Shown: positions 1 to 7,390 of the stretch, piece after piece
How positions within the stretch are numbered: position 1 is the stretch's first letter
How the letters are laid out: every line of letters begins with the position of its first letter
Assembly (NCBI GenBank): GCA_030603035.1
Contig: JAUVYQ010000057.1
Span: 1 to 15,279 of the forward strand
DNA from: Phycisphaerae bacterium
GTDB taxonomy: Bacteria > Planctomycetota > Phycisphaerae > Sedimentisphaerales > SG8-4
DNA length: 15,279 nucleotides
Direction: 5' to 3'
The notes under the pieces: model-generated
What the model was told of the DNA's origin: nothing
Seen by the model: the letters and a program-made list of their open reading frames with translations, nothing else
Databases searched by the model: none
Translations under genes and position numbers: made by a program

Positions 1-1149
1 CCACCAGGCGGAGCCGTACTGCAATTTGCCGGGCGCAGAGCCATCCTGAAAGTTGCCGACCATTGTTGCTATAAGCTCGTTGTCCCTGGGATTCAGGTTG
101 TAGAGGATTGTCTTGGGCAGCTCCTTGTTCTTATCGAGGGCATCGAGGAATTTGGCCAATGGTCTCGCTATCTCTAAATCGCCGATTGAATCGAAGCCGG
201 TATCGGGGCCGACGGTTTTTAGCATTCGTGTGTTAGTATTTCTAAGGGCGCCGAGGTGAAGCTGCATTACCCATCCTGATTCGTAGTCCATCAGGGCGAA
301 TTCAATCATCATCGCTGATTTGAATTTGAGACACTCTAACGGGACCGGTTTTTTGCCGGACCTTATCTTATTAAAGATATTTTTGATTTCGGTTTCGGTA
401 TAGTCTTCGGCGTAAGCGGTTTCGAGGCCGTGGTCTGAGAGGCGGCAGCCGTTTTCGTGGAAATAGTAGTGGCGCTCGCGGAGCGCTTCGATATATGAGG
501 CGAAGTTAGTTATTTCTATGTCGCAAGCTTCTTCGAGTTTGTTAATCCAGGCGTTCAGGGCCGGGAGGTCTTCAACGGCCATAGCCTTGTCCGGGCGAAA
601 GGCGGTGTGAACTTTTATTTCAAAGTCGTCATCCCGGATTTTCCTGTGATGTTCCAATGAATCGAGCGGGCCTTCGGTGGTGCAGACCAGCTTGACGTTC
701 ATTTTGCGCATTATGTTGCGGCAGCTCCACTGGGGCGTTCTTAACATTTCGCTGCAGGTTTCGTAGATTTCTTTTGCGGTGTCCGGATTCAGGAGTTTGT
801 CGCCGATGCCGAAATAGCGCGCCAGTTCCAGGTGGGTCCAGTGATAAAGAGGATTGCGCAAGGTGTAGGGAACGGTTTCGGCCCACTTTTCGAACTTTTC
901 ATAATCGCCTGCATTGCCGGTGATATACTTTTCAGGTATGCCGTTGGCCCTCATTGCGCGCCATTTGTAATGGTCGCCGTAAAGCCAGGCTTGCGTGATG
1001 TTATCAAATTGGTGGTCGGCGGCTATTTGGTCGGCAGGCAGATGACAGTGGTAGTCATAGATGGGTATATCTTTAGCGTGTTCGTGATAAAGAGTTCTTG
1101 CAGTTTTTGTTTGCAGGAGAAAATCTTCAGTCATAAATTCAATAGCCAT
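1..1149 (-). CDS. uxaC: Uronate isomerase (glucuronate/galacturonate isomerase), C-terminus cut by window edge
   Basis: Uronate isomerase interconverts D-glucuronate and D-fructuronate (or galacturonate and tagaturonate) and is the first cytoplasmic step of hexuronate breakdown. An uninterrupted frame of 383 codons runs from an ATG at 1149 to the window edge. The family is usually about 470 residues, so the last 80-90 residues are missing only because the window ends. Family hallmarks include YDYHCHLP at residues 31-38, where H34 and H36 are the metal-binding HxH of this amidohydrolase-superfamily fold, then LYGDHYKWRAMRANG and RNPLYHWTHLELARYFGI, with KLQYGSAWW at the edge. The start is supported by a GAGGA Shine-Dalgarno about 10 nt upstream. 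It is the most distal visible gene of the minus-strand operon, 74 bp after gnd. Identification is firm; preference for glucuronate is inferred from the neighbouring UxuB-type reductase. Confidence 0.93.
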   Translation of the reverse strand, partial: MAIEFMTEDFLLQTKTARTLYHEHAKDIPIYDYHCHLPADQIAADHQFDNITQAWLYGDHYKWRAMRANGIPEKYITGNAGDYEKFEKWAETVPYTLRNPLYHWTHLELARYFGIGDKLLNPDTAKEIYETCSEMLRTPQWSCRNIMRKMNVKLVCTTEGPLDSLEHHRKIRDDDFEIKVHTAFRPDKAMAVEDLPALNAWINKLEEACDIEITNFASYIEALRERHYYFHENGCRLSDHGLETAYAEDYTETEIKNIFNKIRSGKKPVPLECLKFKSAMMIEFALMDYESGWVMQLHLGALRNTNTRMLKTVGPDTGFDSIGDLEIARPLAKFLDALDKNKELPKTILYNLNPRDNELIATMVGNFQDGSAPGKLQYGSAWW

Positions 1150-1190
1150 TTTTCAAATCCTCGAGTAAGTGCATGGCGTATTTCTTTTTG

Positions 1191-1223
1191 CGCGATACGC
1201 ATCACGCTTCACGCATGACGAAA
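1191..1223. repeat. Degenerate heptamer array between gnd and uxaC
   Basis: The tetramer ACGC/ACGA recurs exactly every 7 bp at 1197, 1204, 1211 and 1218, with variable bases between. On the minus strand the array begins immediately after the TGA stop of gnd (1224-1226) and fills much of the 74-bp gap before uxaC. It uses the same ACGC-plus-3 heptad as the array at 6521-6555. Function is unknown. Confidence 0.7.
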
Positions 1224-2675
1224 TCAAGCTGTGTAAGTTGAAGCGGCGGTTGTACCGCCTCGTCCGGTCCAGTTAGTGTGGAAATACTCGCCTCTTGGTT
1301 TATCAACCCGTTCGTAAGTGTGTGCGCCGAAGTAATCACGTTGGGCCTGAATCAGGTTCGCGGGCAGGCGTCCGCTGCGATAGCCGTCGTAGTAGGCCAG
1401 CGCAGAGCTCATAGCGGGCATCGGGATGCCCATCTGGACCGCCATGGTAACGACTCTGCGCCAGGCGGGTTGTGCTTTCTCGACTGCATCTTTGAAGAAC
1501 GGGTCGAGCAGCAGGTTGACCAAATCCGGGTTTTTGTCGAATGCTTCCTTTATTTTGCCTAAAAAGACCGAGCGAATGATGCAGCCGCCGCGCCATATCA
1601 GTGCGATTCCGCCGTTGTTCAGGTTCCAGTTATATTCTTTGGCGGCGGCGCGCATAAGCTGGTAACCCTGGGCATAGCTGACTATCTTGGAGGCATACAG
1701 GGCCTGGCGCAGGTCGTTGGTGAGAACTTTTTTATCGCCGGTGAAGTTCGGCTTCGGGCCGGTGAGAACCGCGGATGCTGCAACGCGTTCTTCTTTTAGT
1801 GCCGAGAGGCAGCGTGCGAAAACTGCCTCGCCGATGAGCGTCAAAGGCTGGCCCAGGTTCAGGGCCTCAATGGCGGTCCATTTGCCGGTTCCCTTCTGGC
1901 CGGCGGTGTCGAGGATAAGGTCGATAACTTCGTTGCCATCTTCATCCTTGTAGCCGAGAATGTCCCGCGTAATCTCGATGAGGTACGAATCGAGCTCGCC
2001 TTTGTTCCACTCGGTAAAAACCTCGTGGATGTGCTGGTTGGTCATTCCGAGTCCTGCCTTCATCATCTGGTAGCTCTCACATATCATTTGCATATCGCCG
2101 TACTCGATGCCGTTGTGGACCATTTTGACGAAGTGTCCGGCTCCGTTCTCGCCGACCCAGTCACAGCAGGGCTGGCCGTCGTCGGTGCGGGCTGCGATTT
2201 TCTGGAAGATGGGCTTTACGCTTTCCCAGGCCTTCGGCGAGCCGCCAGGCATAATCGCCGGCCCTCGCAGTGCGCCTTCTTCGCCGCCGGAGACACCGGT
2301 GCCGATATAGAGCAGCCCTTTTTCTTCGATTTGTTTGCATCGTCTAATCGTATCGGGGAAATGACTGTTACCGCCGTCGATGATAATATCGCCCTTGTCC
2401 ATAAAGGGCAGAATCTGCTCGATAACCATATCGACGGGCTTTCCGGCCTTGACCATAATCATCACTTTCCGGGGCGTGGCTATCGAGTCGATAAAATCTT
2501 TTACCTCGTAGGCAGGGATGATGTTTTTGCCTTTTGCCCTTCCTTCGGCGAACTTTTTGGTTTTCTCCGTCGTGCGGTTAAAGGCCGCCACGATAAAACC
2601 CTTGCTTTCCATATTGAGGATGAGGTTTTCACCCATTACCGCCAGCCCTATCAGGCCAATATTAGCTTTTGCCAT
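1224..2675 (-). CDS. gnd: 6-phosphogluconate dehydrogenase, decarboxylating
   Basis: This enzyme oxidatively decarboxylates 6-phosphogluconate to ribulose-5-phosphate and CO2 with NADP+, in the cytoplasmic pentose phosphate pathway. The 483-residue product matches the length of the long (E. coli-like) form. Visible features are the Rossmann motif GLAVMG (10-15), N33-R34-T35 after the second strand (the NADP-type Arg), the family signature IIDGGN (98-103), SGGEEGA (129-135), and KMVHNGIEYGD with catalytic K184 and E191. The C-terminal half continues through GKWT and the LPANLIQAQRDYFGAHTYER tail, followed by a short Gly/Thr/Ala-rich extension. The frame is open to 2804, but the ATG at 2675 is chosen because homologues start at MAKxxIGLIG and AGGAGC lies just upstream. 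It sits between an alginate-lyase-family gene and uxaC, implying that uronate carbon reaches 6-phosphogluconate. Confidence 0.96.
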   Translation of the reverse strand: MAKANIGLIGLAVMGENLILNMESKGFIVAAFNRTTEKTKKFAEGRAKGKNIIPAYEVKDFIDSIATPRKVMIMVKAGKPVDMVIEQILPFMDKGDIIIDGGNSHFPDTIRRCKQIEEKGLLYIGTGVSGGEEGALRGPAIMPGGSPKAWESVKPIFQKIAARTDDGQPCCDWVGENGAGHFVKMVHNGIEYGDMQMICESYQMMKAGLGMTNQHIHEVFTEWNKGELDSYLIEITRDILGYKDEDGNEVIDLILDTAGQKGTGKWTAIEALNLGQPLTLIGEAVFARCLSALKEERVAASAVLTGPKPNFTGDKKVLTNDLRQALYASKIVSYAQGYQLMRAAAKEYNWNLNNGGIALIWRGGCIIRSVFLGKIKEAFDKNPDLVNLLLDPFFKDAVEKAQPAWRRVVTMAVQMGIPMPAMSSALAYYDGYRSGRLPANLIQAQRDYFGAHTYERVDKPRGEYFHTNWTGRGGTTAASTYTA

Positions 2676-2815
2676 TTTCCGTTGCTCCTTTTTCTGCCAC
2701 AAAGGCACCAAGCCCCCGGGGCCCCTCGCGGGGACACGAAATGCGAAAAGCCCTTCTGGGAGCGTGAACAATGCGTACTTATCTTCATGCCATTCGGGAC
2801 ACAAGCCCTTCTATT
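2676..2815 (-). other. gnd leader with GC-rich hairpin and a repeat-family phrase
   Basis: The 140-bp gap between the lyase stop and gnd contains adjacent GC palindromes: CCCCGGGG at 2714-2721 and CCCC-TCGC-GGGG at 2722-2733. Next to them, read on the minus strand, is GGTGCCTTTGTGGC, close to the phrase repeated at 10652, 10745 and 10875. The gnd Shine-Dalgarno lies just beyond. The hairpins could act in mRNA processing or stability. There is no T-run, so this is not a convincing terminator. Confidence 0.45.
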
Positions 2816-4003
2816 TTAGTTCTGCATTTGTTCTCCTCTTCTGTGCCGGTTTTCTGCGACTCTCTTTATTCTTTGGAGGATGACTATATCCGCCGTTTGA
2901 TTAGCGTACATGAGTGTGCTCCACGGTAGGGACGATTCATCTCCAGACTCGGGCCTCGTTTTTTCGAGTGCCTGTTTGGAATATGGCATTTGAATTCCCA
3001 TTCGGTTGTGATAGTGATTGTAGGCTTTTTCGTACATAGGCCGTAGCTTTCCACGCCCCTTGGTTGAGATTTTTGTATGCTTGTATCTTCCTTTGTAGCT
3101 TTCGTAAGGTTCAAAAGGTACATCCATCCCCAGGTTGAACTTTGCGGTATACTCAAACCCTTTGGCAAGTCTACTAGAATGAGCGCTGTATAAGTCAACT
3201 CCCTGCTTCCACGCTATCTCACAGGAATTCACTAAGTACTCCAGCCCCATTTGCGTGTGGGCCTGGTCGCGCCCGCTCTCCTGACACTGGCCAAAATGGT
3301 TGAAGTAATGATTTACCGCGCCATTGCCCCTACCGTTGAGAAAATAGTCCACTGCTCTCTGGAACATGGCTTCGTCATCCAGAAAGACACCCATGGCCAT
3401 CATCGTCTGGATCATGGCGGCATCCCAGTTTCCGTTCGCCGTGGGGTAGAAATCCTTTATGACGGGATAGAGCACCTGGCGGAGCATCTTCTGGAATTGC
3501 CGTTGATCTTTCTCCGGCCAGCCGTTCCAAGTATGCTTTAGCAGTTCTGCTGCATTACAGAACTGGATTCCTGCCATCCCGATCAATAACCTGGCATCGT
3601 GATTGCTCACCGATTCAAGAGTCGATGACCAAGCGTTTAGAATATCTCTGGCTTTAATGGCATGAGCCTCATCATCGGTGAATGCCCATTGCAATGCATG
3701 CGTGTAAGCAGCCGTACCATCGCGCATGAAGAATGTACCCCCGACATCCGGACGGTTGTATGGGCCTCGCTCAACATTTGCCACGGGTTTGGGTTGCCAG
3801 GAAAGACTTGCGTAGGACACAGAACGTAGTTTTTCCCAGGCTTCTTTCCAAGGCTGTTCTCCAGCGTTCAGCTTGGATTTAACGAACTCAAGTTCTCTGC
3901 GGTTGTGAGAGATGCCGGGATGAACAAAATCAGCCGTACACTCTTCATAAACCGCCAGAAGAACAATCAACACGGCGCCAAGTACCAAACCTTTGCACTT
4001 CAT
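2816..4003 (-). CDS. Exported alginate-lyase-family polysaccharide lyase (possibly PL38-like)
   Basis: The product is 395 residues, with a basic N-terminus and a hydrophobic stretch (residues 5-18) that looks like a signal peptide, so it is probably periplasmic or secreted. The mature part opens with HPGISHNRRELEFVKSKL (28-45), typical of the alginate-lyase alpha/alpha-toroid superfamily. It then has an NGNWDAAM motif (190-197) and QESGRDQAHTQMGLEYL (241-257), which I associate with lyases acting on glucuronan or mannuronan-type polymers. Such enzymes cleave uronic-acid polysaccharides by beta-elimination. The start ATG at 4003 has GGAG upstream and overlaps the stop of the preceding small ORF (TAATG), suggesting translational coupling. 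Placement between two gnd-derived sequences suggests insertion into an older larA-gnd-uxaC order. The superfamily assignment is good; the exact family and substrate are inference. Confidence 0.75.
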   Translation of the reverse strand: MKCKGLVLGAVLIVLLAVYEECTADFVHPGISHNRRELEFVKSKLNAGEQPWKEAWEKLRSVSYASLSWQPKPVANVERGPYNRPDVGGTFFMRDGTAAYTHALQWAFTDDEAHAIKARDILNAWSSTLESVSNHDARLLIGMAGIQFCNAAELLKHTWNGWPEKDQRQFQKMLRQVLYPVIKDFYPTANGNWDAAMIQTMMAMGVFLDDEAMFQRAVDYFLNGRGNGAVNHYFNHFGQCQESGRDQAHTQMGLEYLVNSCEIAWKQGVDLYSAHSSRLAKGFEYTAKFNLGMDVPFEPYESYKGRYKHTKISTKGRGKLRPMYEKAYNHYHNRMGIQMPYSKQALEKTRPESGDESSLPWSTLMYANQTADIVILQRIKRVAENRHRRGEQMQN

Positions 4004-4164
4004 TATTTCACTCCCATGGCAAATCTGCTGCTTTGGCCTTTTTCGAGTAACAGATTTTGTTTTGATGTAGTCGCCTTCACGATCTGTTGAAAACGGTTGT
4101 GGTCCCGAATAGAACTACCATACTCAAAATCAGCAATACCATTAAGTCGTGCGGTTTTCTTCAT
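4003..4164 (-). CDS. Small ORF of unknown function, coupled to the lyase gene
   Basis: A 53-codon ORF starts at an ATG that overlaps the stop of the gnd remnant (ATGA at 4161-4164). It ends at a TAA that shares one base with the lyase start (TAATG at 4001-4005). The product begins MKKTARLNGIADFEYG and ends SSRFAMGVK. It is basic, has no membrane segment, and I do not recognise it. The precise stop-start overlaps at both ends argue for translation, but it could also be the tail of a larger broken gene or a short coupling leader for the lyase. Confidence 0.4.
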   Translation of the reverse strand: MKKTARLNGIADFEYGSSIRDHNRFQQIVKATTSKQNLLLEKGQSSRFAMGVK

Positions 4165-4211
4165 TTGCCCATTACCGCCAGCCCCCAGAGCCCGATGTCT
4201 GCTTTTGCCAT
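4161..4211 (-). pseudogene. N-terminal remnant of a second 6-phosphogluconate dehydrogenase
   Basis: Reading right to left, an ATG at 4211 with GGGAG upstream encodes MAKADIGLWGLAVMGK and then TGA. This aligns without gaps to the first 15 residues of the intact gnd (MAKANIGLIGLAVMG). By hand count the first 44 nt share 35 identical positions, with four of nine differences at synonymous third positions. That pattern fits an old coding paralogue later truncated, not a recent copy. The motif is too short to be an enzyme, although it keeps its start and ribosome-binding site and may now serve as a leader for the overlapping small ORF. Confidence 0.7.
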
Positions 4212-4235
4212 TTTGTATTACTCCCTTTTAATTGA

Positions 4236-5513
4236 TTATTGATTCGGAATAGTTGGTATATGTCCGTCCGACAATCTATGTAATATTTCACCTGCATTAT
4301 GCACGACCAGAATGCCTTTTTCTTCTTTATTTTCATAATTAGCTATATCGATCTGGTCCGGATTCATATAACCCAGATTCACCTTTCGGCATCGTTCCCT
4401 GCTGATGCCGGTGGCGAGGACGACATTGGCCCTGGGCTTTTCGACGCCGTTGATGTATGTGCCGATGCCTTTAACGTGTGTAGAATGTGCTATCGCTGCC
4501 CGCGGGATACCGGCGAATTTGTCCATTCGCTTAAGGAAGTAATCGCGCGTGTGATAGCCGATTTTATCGATAACTTTGCCGTGTGTATAGGAAATCTCGG
4601 TGATATGCGGAGCATAGATAATCAGTGTTCCGCCGTCGGCGAGTATCGGTTCAAGTTTGTACATCACCTTGCCGGCCGTCCAGATGTCATCGTACATCTT
4701 CGGCGTTATGCCGAGAATTGTTTTGTATGGTTTGTCTTTATAGATGATATGGACGTCCCTGGACAGGTCAGCCGCTTTTTCCCAGGCCTCTGTGCAATCG
4801 CCGATGAATATTCCCTTGAGCTTGTTTTCAACAGCCACTATGGCAAATAATTTCCGGGGCATTTTTATAAACGAAGCCGCTTTTTCAACCACCTGCCGCG
4901 GCGGCGTCCATTTGTTGCCGTTTATAACAGGGTTTGTGACCACGGCGCTGAGCCAATGGAAGAAGTTTATGATTTCGCCGCCTGCGATTCCGGGAAAGAT
5001 ATACTTATGTCCCCCGGAAAAGCCCACAACTTCGTGCGGGAAGACGGGGCCTAAAATGAAAAATTCATCATAATCAAAAATCATTTTATTGATTGTGATA
5101 TCGACTTCTTCTCGAAACAGACCACCGCTTATCCGGTGGATTTCGTCGGAGGAAATTTTCCCGATAGAAGTGAAGGTTTCGGGCTTTTCCCATTCGTGGT
5201 TGAAAAGTTTTACCGATGCGTATTTACCGGTACGCTCGTCTGGTGTCATACCAAGTCTTTTGCAGATTTGCTCCTGCGTCATAGGCTGGTGGGTCCCGAG
5301 CGCAACTAAACAATCGATGGCCTTTGCCTTTTGCTCCAGACAACCGTAAATGATTTTGAATATGTTACCTACCGGGCCTGAGCGGGTATTATCGGGAATT
5401 AGCACCAGAATCCGCTTGCCGGCATAGTCATTTTGCGCGAAGAACTCGGCGATTGCTTCCCGGGCCTGGTCGTTTCCAATGTAACCATCTTTGTTTTGCC
5501 GTTCAATTACCAT
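4236..5513 (-). CDS. LarA-superfamily nickel-pincer-dependent 2-hydroxyacid racemase/epimerase
   Basis: LarA enzymes invert the C2 hydroxyl of 2-hydroxyacids by hydride transfer on a covalently bound nickel-pincer nucleotide. The 425-residue product shows the family residues: D41-NT-R44 (D72/R75 in Lactiplantibacillus plantarum LarA), GTHQPMT with H75 (LarA H108), H160, K170 within HEVVGFSGGHK, and H186. The H-K spacing of 10 and K-H spacing of 16 match LarA H174, K184 (cofactor attachment) and H200 (nickel ligand), so it should be catalytically competent. Residue choice suggests a homologue and not lactate racemase itself. Between fructuronate reductase and 6-phosphogluconate dehydrogenase genes, mannonate/gluconate epimerisation is a plausible role (inference). 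The ATG at 5513 has no clear Shine-Dalgarno; a heptamer array occupies the leader. larE at 11935 could supply the cofactor. Confidence 0.88.
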   Translation of the reverse strand: MVIERQNKDGYIGNDQAREAIAEFFAQNDYAGKRILVLIPDNTRSGPVGNIFKIIYGCLEQKAKAIDCLVALGTHQPMTQEQICKRLGMTPDERTGKYASVKLFNHEWEKPETFTSIGKISSDEIHRISGGLFREEVDITINKMIFDYDEFFILGPVFPHEVVGFSGGHKYIFPGIAGGEIINFFHWLSAVVTNPVINGNKWTPPRQVVEKAASFIKMPRKLFAIVAVENKLKGIFIGDCTEAWEKAADLSRDVHIIYKDKPYKTILGITPKMYDDIWTAGKVMYKLEPILADGGTLIIYAPHITEISYTHGKVIDKIGYHTRDYFLKRMDKFAGIPRAAIAHSTHVKGIGTYINGVEKPRANVVLATGISRERCRKVNLGYMNPDQIDIANYENKEEKGILVVHNAGEILHRLSDGHIPTIPNQ

Positions 5514-5519
5514 TGCTAA

Positions 5520-5568
5520 TTCGTTGCTCGTTGCTTGTTGTTTGTAGTTTGATTCACCATTTACAGTT
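5520..5568. repeat. Degenerate heptamer array in the leader of the LarA homologue
   Basis: Successive 7-bp units on the plus strand from 5520 read TTCGTTG, then CTCGTTG, CTTGTTG, TTTGTAG and TTTGATT, decaying to CACCATT and TACAGTT. The array fills the 56-bp gap between the HAD gene stop and the larA-homologue start, and lies where a ribosome-binding site would be expected. Confidence 0.65.
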
Positions 5569-5569
5569 C

Positions 5570-6481
5570 TTACTTTTTCCAGGGTGGTGTTTCAGGGAGG
5601 TATTTATCGAATTCGGCGATTACTTTTTCCTCATAGATGTCGGCGTATTGGCCGTTGATGAATTTATCAAATGCCTCATCGTGGAACCGCTTCCACGACT
5701 TGGCCTCATCGCCCGGGTTAATCGGATAAAACAGGGCATCGTTGGCCCTGGCCGCTTTCATATCGCCCGGTGCATCGCCGACCATCAAAATGTGGTTCTT
5801 TTCATACCTGCCCTTTGTGGCATAATTTAGATGCTCAGCTTTTTTGCCCATTTCCTGGCCGGCTATGACCTCGGCGTATTTGGCGATGTCGTGCTCTTCC
5901 CACTCACGCGTAAGTGCCTCGCAGGGCGTGGCCGAGACAACGATAACGTCTGCCAATGGTGTGATTTTTTCGAGACTTTCCCGAACAAACGGAAACGGCG
6001 GCATTCCTTTAACGATGTCTTTTATGGCCGCATTGACCCTTTCACTCCACGCCAGCGCATTTTCCAGTTCACGCCTGGCGTCCGGATTTGAGGTCTCGGC
6101 AATGGCTTGCTTAAGCCCATCGTTACTAAGTAAGCTGTTGGGGGCATCGACCCAGGCAAAATAGTGCGGAAATTGCGGGACCTGAAAATTTCTGGCCTTG
6201 ACCATTGGATGAGACGGCAGCAGCTCCGTTATGATACGCTTGGTTGTTTTATGCCGGTTATAGCCGCGCGTTTTGGAAAACAGGTCAGCAAATTCCTTGC
6301 ATTCGCGTGCCGCCTTCGCCACCGGCTGCAGGCCGAAATAGGCAATCATCCAGGGACAAAAACATTCCCGCTGTTTGATTCCCATCGTATCGAAGGCACA
6401 GCCGTCCGAATCGATGCCGACGAAGAAACTCTTTTTTGGTTTAAAATCCTTTAGTGGTTTTGCCGGGTCAACATCAGTCAT
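5570..6481 (-). CDS. HAD-superfamily phosphatase, substrate unknown
   Basis: The 303-residue product has the haloacid dehalogenase signatures in order: motif I FVGIDSDGCAFDT with nucleophile D24 and acid/base D26, motif II VVSATP, and motif IV ILMVGDAPGDMKAA with the Mg-binding acidic pair. The long helical insert between motifs I and II is a C1-type cap. Such enzymes hydrolyse small phosphoesters in the cytoplasm. The ATG at 6481 has AGGAGA about 8 nt upstream. Lying between the fructuronate reductase and the LarA homologue, it may dephosphorylate a sugar-acid phosphate or a dead-end by-product (inference). The sequence alone does not reveal the substrate. It is too long for a minimal phosphoglycolate phosphatase and lacks kinase motifs, so it is not the missing aldonate kinase. 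Confidence 0.82.
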   Translation of the reverse strand: MTDVDPAKPLKDFKPKKSFFVGIDSDGCAFDTMGIKQRECFCPWMIAYFGLQPVAKAARECKEFADLFSKTRGYNRHKTTKRIITELLPSHPMVKARNFQVPQFPHYFAWVDAPNSLLSNDGLKQAIAETSNPDARRELENALAWSERVNAAIKDIVKGMPPFPFVRESLEKITPLADVIVVSATPCEALTREWEEHDIAKYAEVIAGQEMGKKAEHLNYATKGRYEKNHILMVGDAPGDMKAARANDALFYPINPGDEAKSWKRFHDEAFDKFINGQYADIYEEKVIAEFDKYLPETPPWKK

Positions 6482-6493
6482 TTTGTTCTCCTG

Positions 6494-6555
6494 TATCGTA
6501 TTTCGTATTATTGTGTTGTCTCACGCATCACGCAATACGCGCGACGCATCACGAA
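6494..6555. repeat. Degenerate heptamer arrays between uxuB and the HAD gene
   Basis: ACGC/ACGA recurs every 7 bp at 6523, 6530, 6537, 6544 and 6551. A shorter adjacent run has CGTA at 6497 and 6504. On the minus strand the main array starts directly after the TAA stop of uxuB. It begins TTCGT, as the array after gnd begins TTTCGT. Nothing else is visible in this 74-bp gap except the HAD gene ribosome-binding site. Confidence 0.7.
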
Positions 6556-7374
6556 TTAGACTCCGCTAAAGGCCGAGAAGCCGCCGTCAACTGGGACGAC
6601 TACTCCGGTAACAAATTTTGCTGCATCGCTTAACAGCCACATAACCGTTCCAATTAATTCTTCCGGCTGGCCGAACCTTCCCATCGGGGTATGGTCGATG
6701 ATTGTCTTGCCGCGGGCGGTCAGCTCGCCGGTTTTCTCATCGGTCAGGAGGAACCGGTTTTGTTCGGTCAGAAAAAACCCCGGCGCAATTGCATTGACAC
6801 GAATTTCTTTGGAATAGTTTTGACATAAGTGCACCGCAAGCCATTGGGTGAAGTTGCTCACGGCGGCTTTTGCCGCTGAGTAAGCAGCTATCTTCGTCAG
6901 GGGACGAAAGGCGTTCATACTCGAAACATTCAATATCACGCCCTGGCCTTTTTCAGCCATATCCCTTGCAAAGACCTGGGTCGGCAAAAACGTACCCAAA
7001 AAATTCAGGTCGAATACGAACCGGATTGCATCAGCCGGTAAATCGAAGAATTTCATATCGGGGGTTGTCGTAGCTTCTTTTTTATTGCCGCCGGCGCCGT
7101 TAATCAGTATGTCAACCTGGCCAAGCTCGGCTATGGTTTTCTCACGGGCGCGCTCCAGACTCTTTTTATCTAACACATCACATTGAATAGCAATAGCTTG
7201 GCCGTTGTTGGATTTAATTTCGTCGGCGACTTTGACCGCTGCTTCTTCGATTATATCCAGCACGGCGATTTTTGCTCCGGCACCGGCAAGTGCCCTGGCC
7301 ATTGTTCCGCAAAGAACGCCGCCGGCGCCGGTAATCACGATAACTTTGCCCGTAATGTCAAACAACTCTTTCAT
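6556..7374 (-). CDS. uxuB: SDR-type D-fructuronate reductase (D-mannonate oxidoreductase)
   Basis: This is a 272-residue classical short-chain dehydrogenase. It would reduce D-fructuronate to D-mannonate with NAD(P)H in the cytoplasm, the step after UxaC. The cofactor motif TGAGGVLCG is at 15-23, NGAGG at 92-96, and the catalytic set is N124, S152, Y165 and K169 (AYSAAK). After the PG motif it carries FLLTDEKTGELTARGKTIIDHTPMGRFG, characteristic of the Bacillus-type SDR mannonate oxidoreductases that replace the unrelated long-chain UxuB of E. coli. D40 at the end of the second strand suggests NAD preference. GAAGGA lies upstream of the ATG. It follows the phosphofructokinase by 16 bp, so the two are surely cotranscribed. 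The SDR fold is certain; the substrate is strongly supported by context. Gluconate 5-dehydrogenase-like activity is the main alternative. Confidence 0.8.
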   Translation of the reverse strand: MKELFDITGKVIVITGAGGVLCGTMARALAGAGAKIAVLDIIEEAAVKVADEIKSNNGQAIAIQCDVLDKKSLERAREKTIAELGQVDILINGAGGNKKEATTTPDMKFFDLPADAIRFVFDLNFLGTFLPTQVFARDMAEKGQGVILNVSSMNAFRPLTKIAAYSAAKAAVSNFTQWLAVHLCQNYSKEIRVNAIAPGFFLTEQNRFLLTDEKTGELTARGKTIIDHTPMGRFGQPEELIGTVMWLLSDAAKFVTGVVVPVDGGFSAFSGV

Positions 7375-7390
7375 TTTTTATCCTTCTCGA

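Noticed and set aside
2714..2733. Intrinsic terminator between the lyase gene and gnd
   Set aside because: The stems are GC-rich but have no following T-run on the minus strand, and gnd has no visible promoter of its own, so read-through is more likely.
2676..2804. N-terminal extension of 43 residues on 6-phosphogluconate dehydrogenase
   Set aside because: The extension has no counterpart in the family, translates GC hairpin and repeat sequence, and the internal ATG has a proper AGGAGC site.
2025..2819. A 264-codon plus-strand ORF antisense to gnd
   Set aside because: It lies wholly over a clearly conserved gene, its translation matches nothing recognisable, and it reflects the codon bias of gnd.
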